DNA from: Halichoerus grypus
Lineage: Eukaryota > Chordata > Mammalia > Carnivora > Phocidae
Length of the DNA: 64,000 nucleotides
Direction: 5' to 3'
Assembly (NCBI RefSeq): GCF_964656455.1
Contig: NC_135715.1
Location: 74,103,414-74,167,413, forward strand
Below the pieces are notes generated by a model. The model made no database searches. It worked only from the letters and a program-made list of their open reading frames with translations, and was not told the origin of the DNA. Made by a program: the position numbers and the translations under genes. This document shows positions 47,317 to 58,819 of this stretch, piece after piece (the stretch's first letter is position 1; each line of letters opens with the position of its first letter).

Positions 47317-47720
47317 TGTTATGGATGGAATTATGTCTCCTCAAAAATTCGTATATTGAAGTCCTAATCTCTAGTGCCTCAGAATGTGACTGTATTTGGA
47401 AACAGGGCCTTTAAAGAGATAATTACGATTAAATGAGGCCTTTAGAGTGGGCCTTAATCCGATATGACTGGTATCCTTTTAGAAGAGATTAGAATCCACA
47501 GAGAGCCTCCAGGGATGTGTGTCTACAGAGGAAAGACCACGTGAGAACACAGCAAGAAGGTGGCCATCTGCAAGGCAAGGAGAGAGGTCTCAGAAGAAAC
47601 CTAACCTGCCGGCACCTTGATCTTCTAAACTCCAGAACTGTGAGAAAATATATTTATATCATGTAGTCATGTAGTTTGTGGCATTTTGTTAGGGCAGTTC
47701 TACCAAACTAATATGAGAAT
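47317..47720 (+). repeat. MaLR (MLT1-type) LTR
   Basis: A solo LTR starting TGTTATGGATGGAATTATG, with AACACAGCAAGAAGGTGGCC and GGCACCTTGATCTTCTAAAC in the middle and ending near CTAATATGAG. Confidence 0.8.
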
Positions 47721-48133
47721 GGGCACTATTAAGTCTCCTGGGTTCTCTATACTGTGACCCATCATCTGGTCGTAGCATCCTATGGAGAGCTGATAAGGGG
47801 CTCTAAGCTGGGTGTGGTAGGGAAAAGCAAGTAAGGTTGAGCAGACTTACCTCTTCTTCCCCAGTGTGTTTAAGGAGTTGCTTTCTGCCACCTGGGCTTA
47901 TGTTACACTTCATCCAGTTAACATCTTTGCCACTTTAAAAATACAGGGTTAGGGGAGGGAGGCTAACTCCGTTTTAAGTGCTGATTTCCAAGTACAATGA
48001 ACTCATGAGATGTTCCCTTTTCAGATTCATCCAGGGAAGCAAACCTTCTACATTTGAGATGATAATAGTGAATCAGAAGCAAGCTGTTTCATGGCACATG
48101 AAGCACGGACATCACTTCACCAACTGATATTCT

Positions 48134-48320
48134 TATTTATTTATTTATTTATTTGAGAGAGAGAGAGAGAGAACAAGCAGGGGGAGCGACAGGCAGAGGG
48201 AAAGGGAGAAGCAGACTCCGCACTGAGCAGGGAGCCCAATACAGGGCTCCATCCCAGGACCCTGAGATCATGACCTGAGCTGAAGGCAGACGTTTAACCG
48301 ACTGAACCACCCAGGTGCCC
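48134..48320 (-). mobile_element. Can-SINE
   Basis: A minus-strand SINE with direct repeats CACCAACTGATATTCT (48118-48133) and CACCAACTGAAATTCT (from 48321). Confidence 0.94.
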
Positions 48321-48321
48321 C

Positions 48322-49232
48322 ACCAACTGAAATTCTAATAACTTAAATGTGGTGGTAGGAAGAAATTAAAAGTGTATATGCACATGTGTGGAATTTACCT
48401 GGGAATGATGAGGCACAGGAAGAGAAGGATGAAACATAAATCACCTGTTTGTTTTTGTTTTATTTTGTTTCATTTTTTTAAGAAGGGCCGTAAAAATTCT
48501 CCTGTCCATCTGTGGCAGACAGCCTTACAGAGTAATCCATCCTTGGATTTCTCCCTCTCATGAGCAGTCTTTCTTCATCTCCTGTCTGCATTTCCATACT
48601 TCTCACTCGCTGTTTGTCCCCCACCCAAGCCATCTTCCCTATTTTGAATATATTTCCTTGAAAAACTATATAATATTTATTTTGTATACATTTTAAAATT
48701 TTATGTAAAGGATATTGTGCTATAAATCTCATTCTGCTTTCATAAAATGTTAGGTCTTCAGGACCCATTCATGTTACTTTATATGACATGCTTCTGATCG
48801 GCGCATGTTACTCTATCGCATTCCCATACCATAGCTCATCTTTTCCTGTAGTCATACTTAGGTTATTCCCAACCGTTCCTGCTTCTATGAACTTTTACGT
48901 GGTTTCTTATGAACCTGCCCTATAGTGGTGTTTTTTTGTTTTTTTTGGAGGGGGTGGTTTGGTATATATGTCCTAGAGTAGATGTCAGAGGTTTCGGGCT
49001 TATGTATTTCATTTCAGTAAGTAATGCTGGATTGTTCTCAGGAATGGTTGTACAAATGTAATTTCTAATATGGTAAATATTAGTAGTAGATATAAGCTAC
49101 ATAAACGAAGTTCTTTAGGTTCTTTGATACTTGTTAAGAGTCTGAAGCGTTCCTGAGACCCTACATTTTGAGAGCCAATGATTTAGTCTACAAAAGTATT
49201 GGTAAAAATCATCAATTATCAAATCTACATTA
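48322..49232. other. Intergenic, possible old L1 debris
   Basis: 48780-48900 (CATACCATAGCTCATC...) is reminiscent of an L1 3' region in reverse, too diverged to be sure. The rest is unrecognised. Confidence 0.3.
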
Positions 49233-49247
49233 AGTTCATGTTTCCAG

Positions 49248-49460
49248 GGGTGCCTGGGTGGCTCAGTTGGCTAAGCATCTGGCTTCGGCTCATGTTGTGA
49301 TCTTGGGGTCCTGAGATCGAGCCCCTGCATCGGGCTTCCCTGCTCAGTGGGGAGCATGCTTCTCCCTCTGCCTCTGCGGCATTCCCCCTGCTTGTGCTCT
49401 CTCTCTCTCTCTCTCAAATAAATAAATAAATAAATAAAATAAAATCTTAAAAAAAAAAAA
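49248..49460 (+). mobile_element. Can-SINE, full length
   Basis: A plus-strand SINE with the perfect 15-base direct repeat AGTTCATGTTTCCAG at 49233-49247 and 49461-49475. An (AAAT)n tail is present. Confidence 0.95.
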
Positions 49461-50144
49461 AGTTCATGTTTCCAGTGAGGTATTGTCTTATCTTCAAGTG
49501 CTCACCTATTAGTAGGCACGTTACCTACTTTTTTTCACCGTTTGGAAGAAAAGCAAATTAGCTTCCAAGTGTGAAAGGTCTCTTTTATCCTTCTAGGCTG
49601 AGTTGAAAGGAGGGAGGTACTTCAGAGGACAAGGAAAGCAGGCTTGGTGAGTGTGGAAGGACAGGAAGTGTGGCAAGCCCCATCCCAGGAGCACAGTGTG
49701 AGGGCGGTGCTGAGGCCCCAACTGTCAGAACTTCCAGAGGCAAGCTGGGGAGGTTTCCGCTCATTCCGGGCCAGGACCAGGGGCCACCGTCGGGACTAGG
49801 GCTTTCAGTGCTGAGTGAAGACATTCAGGATATTAACCATAACAGGTCGTTTTCCAGTCAAAGGTGGTGTCCCCAGCCTGACTGGTGAGTAACTAGGAAG
49901 CCCTCTGTTTCAGTGTGTGGTCCCTTTAAGCAGCTGCTGTGTAACTGTTCCAGTAACTGAACTGGGGTCCATTCTCAGACGTCCCAGGCTCACCCAGGGA
50001 ACCTGTCCTTCCCTAAATGGCCAGAGAAATAATAAACCAAAACGATAGATCCATATGCAGTCACTCTGTGTGATGTGTGTCAGTGCACGTGTCTAAAATT
50101 CAACAAACACACATATGTTCACCGTACAGAATAAACAACCTTTA

Positions 50145-50175
50145 TATATACGTATATATACGTATGTATATATTT
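50145..50175. repeat. (TACGTA)n/(TA)n tract
   Basis: Short alternating TA/CG tract TATATACGTATATATACGTA, followed by a T-rich region with (TTTC)n up to about 50280. Confidence 0.8.
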
Positions 50176-50429
50176 TGTTATATTTGTTTTTATGTTTTTA
50201 AACATTTTATGTTTTTAAGTTTTTAATTTTAATTTAATTTTTTTCTTTTTTTCTTTCTTTCTTTCTTTTTTTTTTTTTAGAAATCATTGGAGATAAGGCA
50301 AAGCAAAAATCACCTTTAATACTACCTCCAGGCTCAATCCCCCTGTCCCCCTCCCTTGGGCCCTGCTCCAGGCAATTACTATTCTGAGTGTGTTGTGTAT
50401 GATTTCAGTCGTTTAGTTAACATCTGTCA

Positions 50430-50970
50430 GCACATAGTTACAAATTTTTTTCTTGTGATGGGAACTTTTAAGATTTACTCTTAGCAACTTTCAAGTATGC
50501 AATAGAGTATTATTAACTATAGTCACCATGCTATATGTTATATCTCCAGGATTATTTATTTTGTAACCAGAAGTTTGTCCATTTTGACCTTCTTTAAAAT
50601 TTTGCCCACTTCTCATCCGTACCTCTGGCAATCACCAATCTGTTCTCTGGATCTATGAACTTGTTTTTTTGTTTGTTTGTTTATTGTGATTCCCACATTT
50701 AAGTGAGATCATAAGGTATTTGTCTTTCTCTGCATTAATTCAGTTAGCATACTGTCCTCATGGTCCATCCATGTTGTTACCAATGGCAAGATTTTCTTCT
50801 TTTTTTATGGCTGAATAATATTTAATTGTGTATATATATATACCATGTTTTCGTTATTATTCATTCACCGGTGGACACTTAGGTTGTTTCCATATATTGA
50901 CTATTGTAAATAATGCTGCAGTGAAATGGCTGTATATCTTTTAAAGTTAGTGTTTTCACTTCCTGATTGG
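50430..50970 (-). repeat. L1 3' end fragment
   Basis: A minus-strand L1 3' UTR: GTCACCATGCTATATGTTAT, CTCTGGCAATCACCAATCTG, GGCTGAATAATATTTAATTG. It ends where the tandem array at 50980 begins. Confidence 0.75.
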
Positions 50971-50979
50971 TACATAGGC

Positions 50980-52420
50980 CCTCGTGTGGCAGTTTTTAAT
51001 GTATACAAATATGTATAGTCTTTCAGGACCCTGAAGGTAAGCCCCACTAGGGCTACCAGAGCCAGGCAATCTAGAGGTGTCCCCTGGGCAACAGTCACAA
51101 AAATTGGGGTGCCTAGATGAGGGTGCCAGCTCCTGTCTGGGACTACTGGCAACCCAGAATGAGGTAGAGGGAGAGCACACAGCTGCGTCCACTGGCATCC
51201 ATCCCTAGAGAATACTCCAGCGGCCCTTAGTGTGCCAAACCAGTAGCCTGCCCCTCAGGCTGAAGCTCCAGGACCAGCTAATAGGCCTCTTCCACAGAAA
51301 GACTGGGGGGTGTCTCAGTCTGCTGTCTGTGACATGCCCTGCGGGTGGTGCTGGCCAAGAACCAGCTCTCTGATTGTTGCAGTCCCATCCCACGAGACCC
51401 AGGAAAGTGAGCCCCACTGGCCCCCAGAGCCAGGCAAGCAAGCAGCGTCCCCTGAGTGGCAGCCATAAAAACTGGGGCATCGGCCGAGTGTAAAAGCTCC
51501 CCTCTGGGAGATCCCAGTGCTCTGGTGGCAGAGTACAAAGACAGTGCCCACCTTCCAAGGTCTCTGGGGAGGATGACTGAGGGCCTTCAGATGTGTGTTT
51601 GACTAGAAGCCTGCTCCTCAGGTCACACCTGTAAAGATAAGTTAATGGCCTTCTTCACAGAGAGCCTGGGCTCCTCAGTCTGTTGCGTCTCTGCTCTGCC
51701 CCATAGAGGGGGGTGCAAGCTGGATGAAAACTCTTTCTCCGTTGGTTACATTCCAGTGGGACTCAGGAGCATAAGCCCTGTCAGCTGCAAAATCAGGTCA
51801 CCAGATGGGGGTACAAGCTCCACTCCGGGAGATACCAGAGGGCTGGAGGGAGGCAAAGGGGAGTGCAAAGATGGCGCCCACGGGCCTCTGTGTTTGGAGA
51901 GAATTTCCGCAGACCCCTAGATGTGCGTTAATGTAGATGCCAGGCCCTCAGGCCGGTGCTTTAACGTGAGAAAATAAGTCTCTTTCACAGAAAATCTGGG
52001 TAGACACTTTTCAGTTGGCTGCCTCTGTGCTCAGTCCTGGGGTAGGCGCATTTGCATGTGAATCCTTTAAGAACAACTTCTCAGTTCACCATAGTCTTGT
52101 GAGTCTTGTGAATGCAAGCCCCATTAGATGTTTTGGGGGCTCATTTCTAAGATGCAGGTAAAAGTCAGGGTGCCACATGTGGGGTTAAAATCCTGCACTC
52201 CTCGGAGAGAAGCTCAGGGTTTTGAGTTCCCTCCTGATTGTGGGTTCCCACAACTCTGGTGGGGTTCACAGTGAGACAGTGTCCGCCTCTCCTACCACTC
52301 TGATGTGGGTTTTTTTCATTCACTTTATGTGTAGGAGTTGCTCAGCTAGTTTTTAGCCTCCCCTTTCCCGCCCCTGGAAATTGTTCCATATGCAGCTGTA
52401 GATTCAGTGTGTATTTTGGT
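50980..52420. repeat. Tandem array of about four diverged ~365-bp units
   Basis: Related blocks start near 51035, 51405, 51770 and 52115, each opening with AAGCCCCACT/ATTAG-like words, then GCCAGGCA, then AAACTGGGG-like words, then CAAGCTCC-like words and a CTCTGGG/CTCCGGG box. Later in the unit a CTTCACAGAGA/CTTTCACAGAAA motif recurs. The spacing is 345-370 bases. The final unit runs into text resembling an old L1 5' region in reverse. This suggests L1 promoter monomers on the minus strand, next to a 3' end but without the body between. Family assignment is inference. Confidence 0.55.
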
Positions 52421-52429
52421 TTCTCTAGG

Positions 52430-53070
52430 GACTCCTTCTTAAATAGGTTTTTAGCCAGTTCTTTCAGCTGTACTTAATTCCCTCTTACTGTGCGGGAACC
52501 GTATTCATGTTGTGGTAAGTGCAGGAGAGGGCAAGTGTTCTATAATCCTATGATTTGCTTTTTTTCTTCACAAGGACTTTTTAGGTTGTTTTTGTTTTTG
52601 TTTTCCTCTTAAGTGAGACAGGAAGACTAAGTCTAGAATGAGCTAAAGTTAGGCATTTCCTTTCTTCCATGTTGATGAGACTCTGGTAAAATACTTTTCC
52701 TTGAGAGCAGGCCTTTGTTGACGGGAACTGAATGTCCTGAGCATATTTTATAATGGTCCCTTTTCCCCATCTCTTGCTGGAAGCATGAGCGGCCTTTTCT
52801 CTGATCTTCACCCTGAGAAGCTGGTGGTGTTCCTTAAGGTCCCCCTCTTGGGCCATGTCCCCCGGAGATTTTATCTCAAAGCTAGTGCATGGTTCAGCCT
52901 TCTGCAATTAGTCAATTACCCTCTACATGTTTCTACCAGTTGCTGGCTCCAGAGATAAATTGTGATTCTCTGTATTCACCCAACTCTTCAGTTTTTGGGG
53001 AGACAATTTGCCTTGTGACCTGAATTCTCTGATGGATCTAAGAAGAGTCATAGATTTTCAGTTTAATCAG
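52430..53070. other. Intergenic, nothing recognised
   Basis: Sequence between the tandem array and the next L1 piece. Open frames on the minus strand are short and unsupported. Confidence 0.4.
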
Positions 53071-53592
53071 TTTTTTTTTTTCTCTTTATGAGGATGGGAG
53101 TCTTAATCTCCAATTATTTTTACATGTTACACCAGGGCAGTTTTTAAAATAGATTCTTTGAGAGAATTTTACATAGGCCATCATGTAGTTTGTGAATAGA
53201 GTTCTATTTCTTTCTTTTCTCTTTGCTTTTTGTTTGTCTTGCCTATTGCAAGACAAAACCTCCAGTACAATATTGTATACACGTGGTGAGTAAGGACAGC
53301 CTGCATTGTTGCCAATCTTAGGAAGAAAGCATTTGGTCTTTTGCAATTAAGTCTGATATTTGCTGCAGGTTTTTCATAGATACCCTTCATCAGGTGGAAG
53401 AACTTACCCTATTTTCTTGGCTTGCTGAGAGTTTTTATCAATTGATGTTGAAATTTGTTAAATGCATCTGTATCTATTGAGATTATCATAGGGCTTTTTT
53501 TTTCCTTTAATCTTTTGAGATGACAAATTACATCATTTTATTTCCAAATGATGAATCAAACTTCCTTTCTTGGAATAAACCCACTAGATTAT

Positions 53593-54434
53593 TATCAGTT
53601 TCCTGGGGTTATCATAGGAAAGTACCACAAACTGGGTGACTTAGAACAACAGAAATCTATTGTCTCAGAACTCTCAAGGATAGAAGTCTGAAATCAAGGT
53701 GTCAGCAGGGCCATGCTTTATTTGCAATCTGTGGGTGAAGGATCATTCTTTGCCTCCTTCAGCTTCTGGGAGCTCCAGATGTTCCTTGGTTTGTAGCAGC
53801 CATGATTCCATTCTGTACCTCCATCTTCAGGCATTTTCCCTGTCTCTTCACACTGTCTTCCCTCTATATGTGTATCTGTCTCTGTGACCAAATTTCCCTT
53901 TTTCATAAGGACTGCAGTCATATTGGATTAGGGCCCACCCTTTGACATTATCTTAATTTAGTTAACTCTGCAGGGAACTTAAGCTATGGTTTGAATGTTT
54001 GTGTCGCTCTCCCCCCAGTCCATGTGTTGAAATCCTAACCACCAATGGTGAGGGTATTAGTAGGTGGAGCCTTTGGGAGGTGCTTAAGCATGCCCGTGGA
54101 GCCCTCACAAATGGGATCAGTGCTGTATAAAAGAGGGCCCAGAGAGATCCTTAGCCCCTTCCACTATGTGAGGACATGATGAGAATGGACCAGCTGTGAA
54201 CCAGGAAGATGACCCTCACCAAAACCACCATGCTGGTGCCTTGATCTTGGACTTCCCAGCCTTCAAAACTGTGAGAAATAAATTTGTTGTTTATGAGCTA
54301 CCTAGTCTGTGGTATTTTATTAGAGCAGCCTGAACAGACTAAGACCGCTTATTTTGAAATAAGGTCACATTCTGTGGTACTGGGGGTTAGGACACCAATG
54401 TATCTTCTTTTGTGTGAAGATGCAATTCAACCCA
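53593..54434 (-). repeat. MaLR LTR (minus), interrupted by a second MaLR LTR (plus)
   Basis: The left part is 53593-53980 (TCAGTTTCCTGGGGTTATCA ... TTAGTTAACTCTGCAG). It resumes at about 54346 (ATTTTGAAATAAGGTCACAT) and ends near GCAATTCAACCCA. It is an antisense LTR that landed in the L1 and was itself broken by the LTR at 53982-54345. Confidence 0.75.
53982..54345 (+). repeat. MLT1-type MaLR LTR nested in an older LTR
   Basis: Nearly complete LTR of about 364 bases: CTATGGTTTGAATGTTTGTG at the start, CTATGTGAGGACATGATGAG in the middle, GTGAGAAATAAATTTGTTGT near the end and CAGACTAAGAC at the terminus. CTTAA and CTTAT on either side may be a decayed 5-base target duplication. Confidence 0.8.
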
Positions 54435-54491
54435 TAAAAGTCATGATGTGTAATCATTTTAAATATTGGTAGATTTGAGTTCGAGTATTTT

Positions 54492-54689
54492 TTTTTTTTA
54501 AAGATTTTATTTATTTATTTGACAGAGAGAGACAGAGCGAGAGAGGGAACACAAGCAGGGGGAGTGGGAGAGGGAGAAGCAGGCTTCCCACTGAGCAGGG
54601 AGCCCGATGCGGGGCTCGATCCCAGGACCCTGGGATCATGACCTGAGCTGAAGGCAGACGCTTAACGACTGAGCCACCCAGGCGCCCCC
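54492..54689 (-). mobile_element. Can-SINE inside L1
   Basis: A near-consensus minus-strand SINE with direct repeats TGAGTTCGAGTATTTT (54476-54491) and TGAGTTTGAGTATTTT (54690-54705), differing at one base. Confidence 0.95.
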
Positions 54690-55017
54690 TGAGTTTGAGT
54701 ATTTTGCTAAGAATTTTTGTATTCATGTTTATAAAGGATTTTAATTTGTACTGTTTTTTTTTTTCTTGTAATGACTTTGTCTGGTTTTGGTGTCATAATG
54801 TGGTTTCATAAAATATTTTGGGAAGAGTTCCTTCCTCTTATTTTTTTTTTTTTCTGACTGCTTTTACGATTTCCTCTTTGTCTTTTGTTTTCTGCATATT
54901 CATTATAAATCTAAGTGTGATTTTTTTATTTACCTTGTTTGAGATTTATTGGTTTTCTTGCCTTTGTGAAAAATTCATAGCCATCGTCTTTTTACATGTT
55001 GCTTTTGTCCTATTTCT

Positions 55018-55188
55018 CCCCCTCTCCCTCTCCCTCCCTCCTTCTCTCTCTCTCTCTCTCCTTCTCTCTCTCCCTCTATCTCTCTCTTGTTCTCTCTCTC
55101 GTTCTCTCTCTCCCCCTCCCTCCCTCTTTCTGTCTCTCTCCTTCTCATTCTCTCATCCTTCCTCTCCCTCTCTCCCCCCTCCCATCAG
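55018..55188. repeat. C/T-rich microsatellite
   Basis: About 170 bases of CTCTCC, CTCTCT and CCCTCC units without purine interruptions longer than a few bases. It creates a low-complexity Leu/Ser open frame that is not a gene. Confidence 0.9.
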
Positions 55189-55362
55189 GACTCAATTGAA
55201 ATTTTGCCAGATCTTCTCACTTCGTGTACTTGATCTCTAAAGCTCTTTTATGGATATTCTGTTTTCCTGCTTCCCCATGCTGTATTTTGGGTAATTTCTA
55301 TCACTATTATTTTCCCTCTCAGCAGCGTCCTATCTGCTGCCAAATTTGTCCATTGAATTTTT

Positions 55363-55560
55363 TTTAAAGATTTTATTTATTTGTCAGAAAGAGAGAGTGA
55401 GCACAAGCAGGGGGAGCAGCAGGCAGAGAGAGAAGCAACAGAATGAGAAGCAGTCTCCCCACCAAACAAGGAGCCCAATGTGGGACTTGATCCTAGCACC
55501 CTGGGATCATGACGGGAGCCGAAAGCAGATGCTTAACTGACTGAGCCACCCAGGCATCCC
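55363..55560 (-). mobile_element. Can-SINE
   Basis: A minus-strand SINE with direct repeats TGTCCATTGAATTTTT (55347-55362) and TGCCCATTGAATTTTT (from 55561). Confidence 0.92.
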
Positions 55561-55674
55561 TGCCCATTGAATTTTTAAGTTTCATTAGGACTTCCCCCAT
55601 TTTAGAGATTTTATTTGGTTCTATTTCAAATTTCTGTGTCACTTCCCATAGTTTCTCTCCATATAGTTATTTTA

Positions 55675-55876
55675 TTTTATTTTTTTTAAAGATTTTATTT
55701 ATTTATTTGACAGAGAAAGACACAGTGAGAGAGGGAACACAAGCAGGGGGAGTGGGAGAGGGAGAAGCAGGCTCCCCGCTGAGCAGGGAGCCCGATGCGG
55801 GTCTCAATCCCAGGAACCTGGGATCATGACCTGAGCCGAAGGCAGATGCTTAACGACTGAGCCACCCAGGCGCCCC
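55675..55876 (-). mobile_element. Can-SINE
   Basis: A minus-strand SINE with the perfect 17-base direct repeat TCCATATAGTTATTTTA at 55658-55674 and 55877-55893. Confidence 0.95.
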
Positions 55877-56211
55877 TCCATATAGTTATTTTAAAGCATG
55901 TTTTTCTTCATACATAATAAACATGTTTGTTTTCTTTTAAAGAAATCTATAGTGGGTATTTTCGGTAGTCTTTTGTTTGTAATGGTTCTTATAATTTTTG
56001 TTTCTTTTGTATAGTACTTCTTTCCTTTGATAAATAATTTTTGGGGGTTCCTTGAGGCCTAGGATGAAGGGATTTTTCTTTGGAGAGGATTCATATTTGC
56101 TTTTACCTGTAGCACTACCAATTCTGAGCCATTTTGAACTGACAATGCTTGAGATTTCTTGGACAACTCTGGTGATGCCAATTTGGGTCATTCTGCTAGA
56201 AACCTCCCTCC

Positions 56212-56368
56212 TTCCCGTCATTCTGTCTCTCATTCTGTCTCTCATTCTTTCTCTCATTCTATGTCTGTCTGTCTCTATGTCTGTCTGTCTCTCTCATTCT
56301 GTCTCTCTCATTCTGTCTCTCTCATTCTGTCTGTCATTCTGTCTGTCATTCTCTCTCCTTCTCTCCTT
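56212..56368. repeat. (TCTGTCTCTCAT)n-type microsatellite
   Basis: Imperfect TCTGTCTC and CATTCTGTCT units over about 155 bases. The translations of this stretch are low-complexity. Confidence 0.9.
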
Positions 56369-56369
56369 C

Positions 56370-56900
56370 CTCAGAATGATACCAAGGCAACTTTCTCCAA
56401 AGCCCTGTGGGAGTGGTTGAAGGATAATGGAGCAGCATTCTTTCTACTTCACTCTGGCCCTGAGATGAATCTGTTTGACTATGGGGTTTCTCAGAGTCTC
56501 CATCTTGGGCACAACCTGAGCCTTGACTTAAATACCCCCTGTTTCCCCACAGCTAACTTTAGTATTAATTGGCAAATTTCTTCAGGAGAAAAGTGCTTTT
56601 TGAATTTTTTGCCTACTTCTCTTGATTTTTGTTTTTGATTAAAATTTGACTTGATAATAGCTACTATCTTGCCTAATGAATTTAAACAGCTTTTTTTCCC
56701 TTAAAAGTCAGCATTTGAAGCTATTTCAACAGAGAGTTTGGTCACAATAAGATGGCCTACCATTATCTAGATCCTTATTTTTATATCCAGAGAAATAATA
56801 CTTTTTCTGGATATATATATATTTCTGGATATATAATAAAAAATACTTTTTCTCCAGTTCTTTATCTTCTGTGCTCTTTTTCATTTCATTTTGCTTAGTT
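56370..56900. other. Intergenic, nothing recognised
   Basis: Unassigned sequence containing a short (AT)n run near 56810. Confidence 0.4.
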
Positions 56901-56902
56901 TT

Positions 56903-57315
56903 TTTTTAAAGCTTTTATTTATTTGAGAGGTCTGGGTGGCTCAGTTGTTAGGCGTCTGCCTTCGGCTCAGGTCGTGATCCCAGGGTCCTGGGATCGAGAC
57001 CCGCATCGGGCTTCCTGCTCAGCGGGAGGCCTGCTTCTTCCTCTCCTATTCCCCCTGCTTGTGTTCCCTCTCTCGTTGTGTCTCTGTCAAAAATAAATAA
57101 ATAAAATCTTAAAAAAAAAATAGAGATTTTATTTATTTGAGAGAGAGTGAGCACACAAGCAGGGGGAGCGGCAGGCAGAGGGAGAGGGAGAGGGAGAAGC
57201 AGGCTTCCCGCTGAGCAGGGATCCCGAAATGGGGAGGTGGGGGGGGTGGGGTTCAATCCTAGGACCCTGGGATCCGAAGGCAGCTGCTTAACCAACTGAA
57301 CCACCCAAGTGCCCC
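56903..57315 (-). mobile_element. Can-SINE (minus) broken by another Can-SINE
   Basis: The tail part at 56903-56929 and the body at about 57124-57315 are one minus-strand SINE. Its outer direct repeat CATTTTGCTTAGTTTT lies at 56887-56902 and 57317-57332. The gap holds the + strand SINE at 56930-57120. Confidence 0.92.
56930..57120 (+). mobile_element. Can-SINE nested in a SINE
   Basis: A plus-strand SINE from GTCTGGGTGGCTCAGTTG to an A-rich tail. The direct repeat TTTTATTTATTTGAGAG copies the host SINE's own tail on each side, so it is the younger insertion. Confidence 0.92.
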
Positions 57316-57332
57316 GCATTTTGCTTAGTTTT

Positions 57333-58185
57333 CTATAGTCTGTGCAGGACATGCCTCTTTTCAGCTGTCTGTTGTGTAGTTGCTTCTAATGTGGCTTTCC
57401 TTTTTCTTAAGATATTTCTCTCTCATTTCTTTTCTGAGCTCTTTCAGGTCACATTAAAAATTCTTCTGCAGTTTCATTATCATGTTAAAAAATATTTTTG
57501 TATTTCTTTTTTTTGACCTCTTGTTTCATAATGGCCATATTTAATTTCTTTTACAGGAAATGCATTTTCTCTGTGTTTTGTAACAATTCTTTTGATGTGC
57601 AAACAAGAATTTCCTTTGTCTTTTGTTCCTTATACTGTGTCATTTTTTTGGGCAAATGGCTGCATACTTTTTCATAGATTCTGTGCCGGCTCATTTTTTA
57701 CTATTACTCAATTTTAGGGACCCACTCTAACAGATCAGTTATTTGCTGAAGAGACATGTTGGTGTAGCGGGAGGCACCTAGTGTGTGAGCTGGGACATTA
57801 GCTTAGGCCTTAAAACTAGGATTCTTGGTCACCAGCACTCTTCTCTCAGGTAGCTGGTTAGCAGGTAGCCTTGAAGATCACAGGTGTCTAGTCAGGTGAT
57901 TTGAGCTTTATTTATTTTCATCAGCAGCTCCTTAGTTAACTATCACTCACCTTTTGTTTCTTCACCCTCACACATGGATGGGTTGTTAGGGAAATGCTTG
58001 AAGAGAAATAGCTAAACTAAACATCAATGATGGTGGGAAAGTTCCTTTACTCCAGGATCTGAATATCCATGTCAATCCTGCACTACAGGACTTTCGGCAA
58101 GTCTGAGGAAATCTGAGCACATGGACTGGCACAAAGATGCTGTTACTGTTGAGAGCATACTTGCCTCTGTTTCTCATCAGAAACA
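57333..58185. other. Intergenic, nothing recognised
   Basis: AT-rich sequence, possibly with old L1 debris in its first half. No gene could be supported. Confidence 0.4.
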
Positions 58186-58187
58186 AA

Positions 58188-58800
58188 TGGGACTTTCCTT
58201 GGCCCCTTGGTCAAAAACCTCATTCATTTTTGGGTTAGGAGATATCAAAGCAAACATTACCTGGACAAAGTTAACCAGGCAAGGAATACTTGATTAAAGA
58301 CTATTGCAATAGGGGAGAGAAAGTGAACTCACCTCAGCTGAAACGAAAGATGGGAGAGTTTATAAGAGCTGGGGTGGGGAACGTGGGGATTGTCATTGGC
58401 CACTCGTGTCTGCCAACTGGCCTTGCCCAAAGAATAAGTACATTTTCTCTCACCTTCATGACAGGAGGGAGTTTTATCCTTGGAGCAAGGCACCCCCTGA
58501 AGTTAGGCTCCTACCTTACCATGGAGATCTTCTCTGATGATTACATTTCGGAGACATCCCAGGTCCTTGAGAAAGGCATTCCCTGGATCTTAAAGCTGGC
58601 AAGGGGCTTTTAAGGATGTTTTTATACATTTCAAAGGGAGTAGAGTAAGAATTTACAGTTAGGTATTCTAAAGCAAATGTTTTATGTTAACAAAAAGGAA
58701 AGGGAGTTCAGGGGTCTATGGATAAGACATCTGTTTAAAATTAAGTCAAACTGAGGGGAGTGTTCAGACCATCATGGTCAGGGGCTGCTCTCTGGTCAGG
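58188..58800. repeat. Unassigned block, possibly an old LTR
   Basis: Text such as TTTTAAGGATGTTTTTATACA and GTTCAGACCATCATGGTCAG has the feel of a dispersed repeat but I cannot name one. It contains a 107-codon + strand frame (58290-58613) without recognisable domain. Confidence 0.3.
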
Positions 58801-58819
58801 GAACTATTGCTCTTCAGCC

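Larger units (their letters stand above)
53080..55350 (-). repeat. Old L1 ORF2 region, split by LTRs and a SINE
   Basis: L1 ORF2-like text read on the minus strand occurs at 53080-53592 and resumes at 54435-54490 and 54706-55020 (ACTTTGTCTGGTTTTGGTGT, then further upstream L1 text). The gap is filled by a MaLR LTR pair. A second old L1 segment (54820-55350) carries a C/T-rich expansion. All frames are broken. Confidence 0.65.

Noticed and set aside
54818..55240. A 140-codon + strand frame rich in Leu, Ser and Pro
   Set aside because: It is the translation of a C/T microsatellite joined to antisense L1 sequence.
56052..56638. Frames of 122 and 159 codons
   Set aside because: Both run through the TCTGTCTC/CATTCTG repeat and have low-complexity Ser/Leu/Val/His composition.
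58290..58613. 107-codon + strand frame
   Set aside because: No domain recognised; the surrounding text looks like a dispersed repeat.
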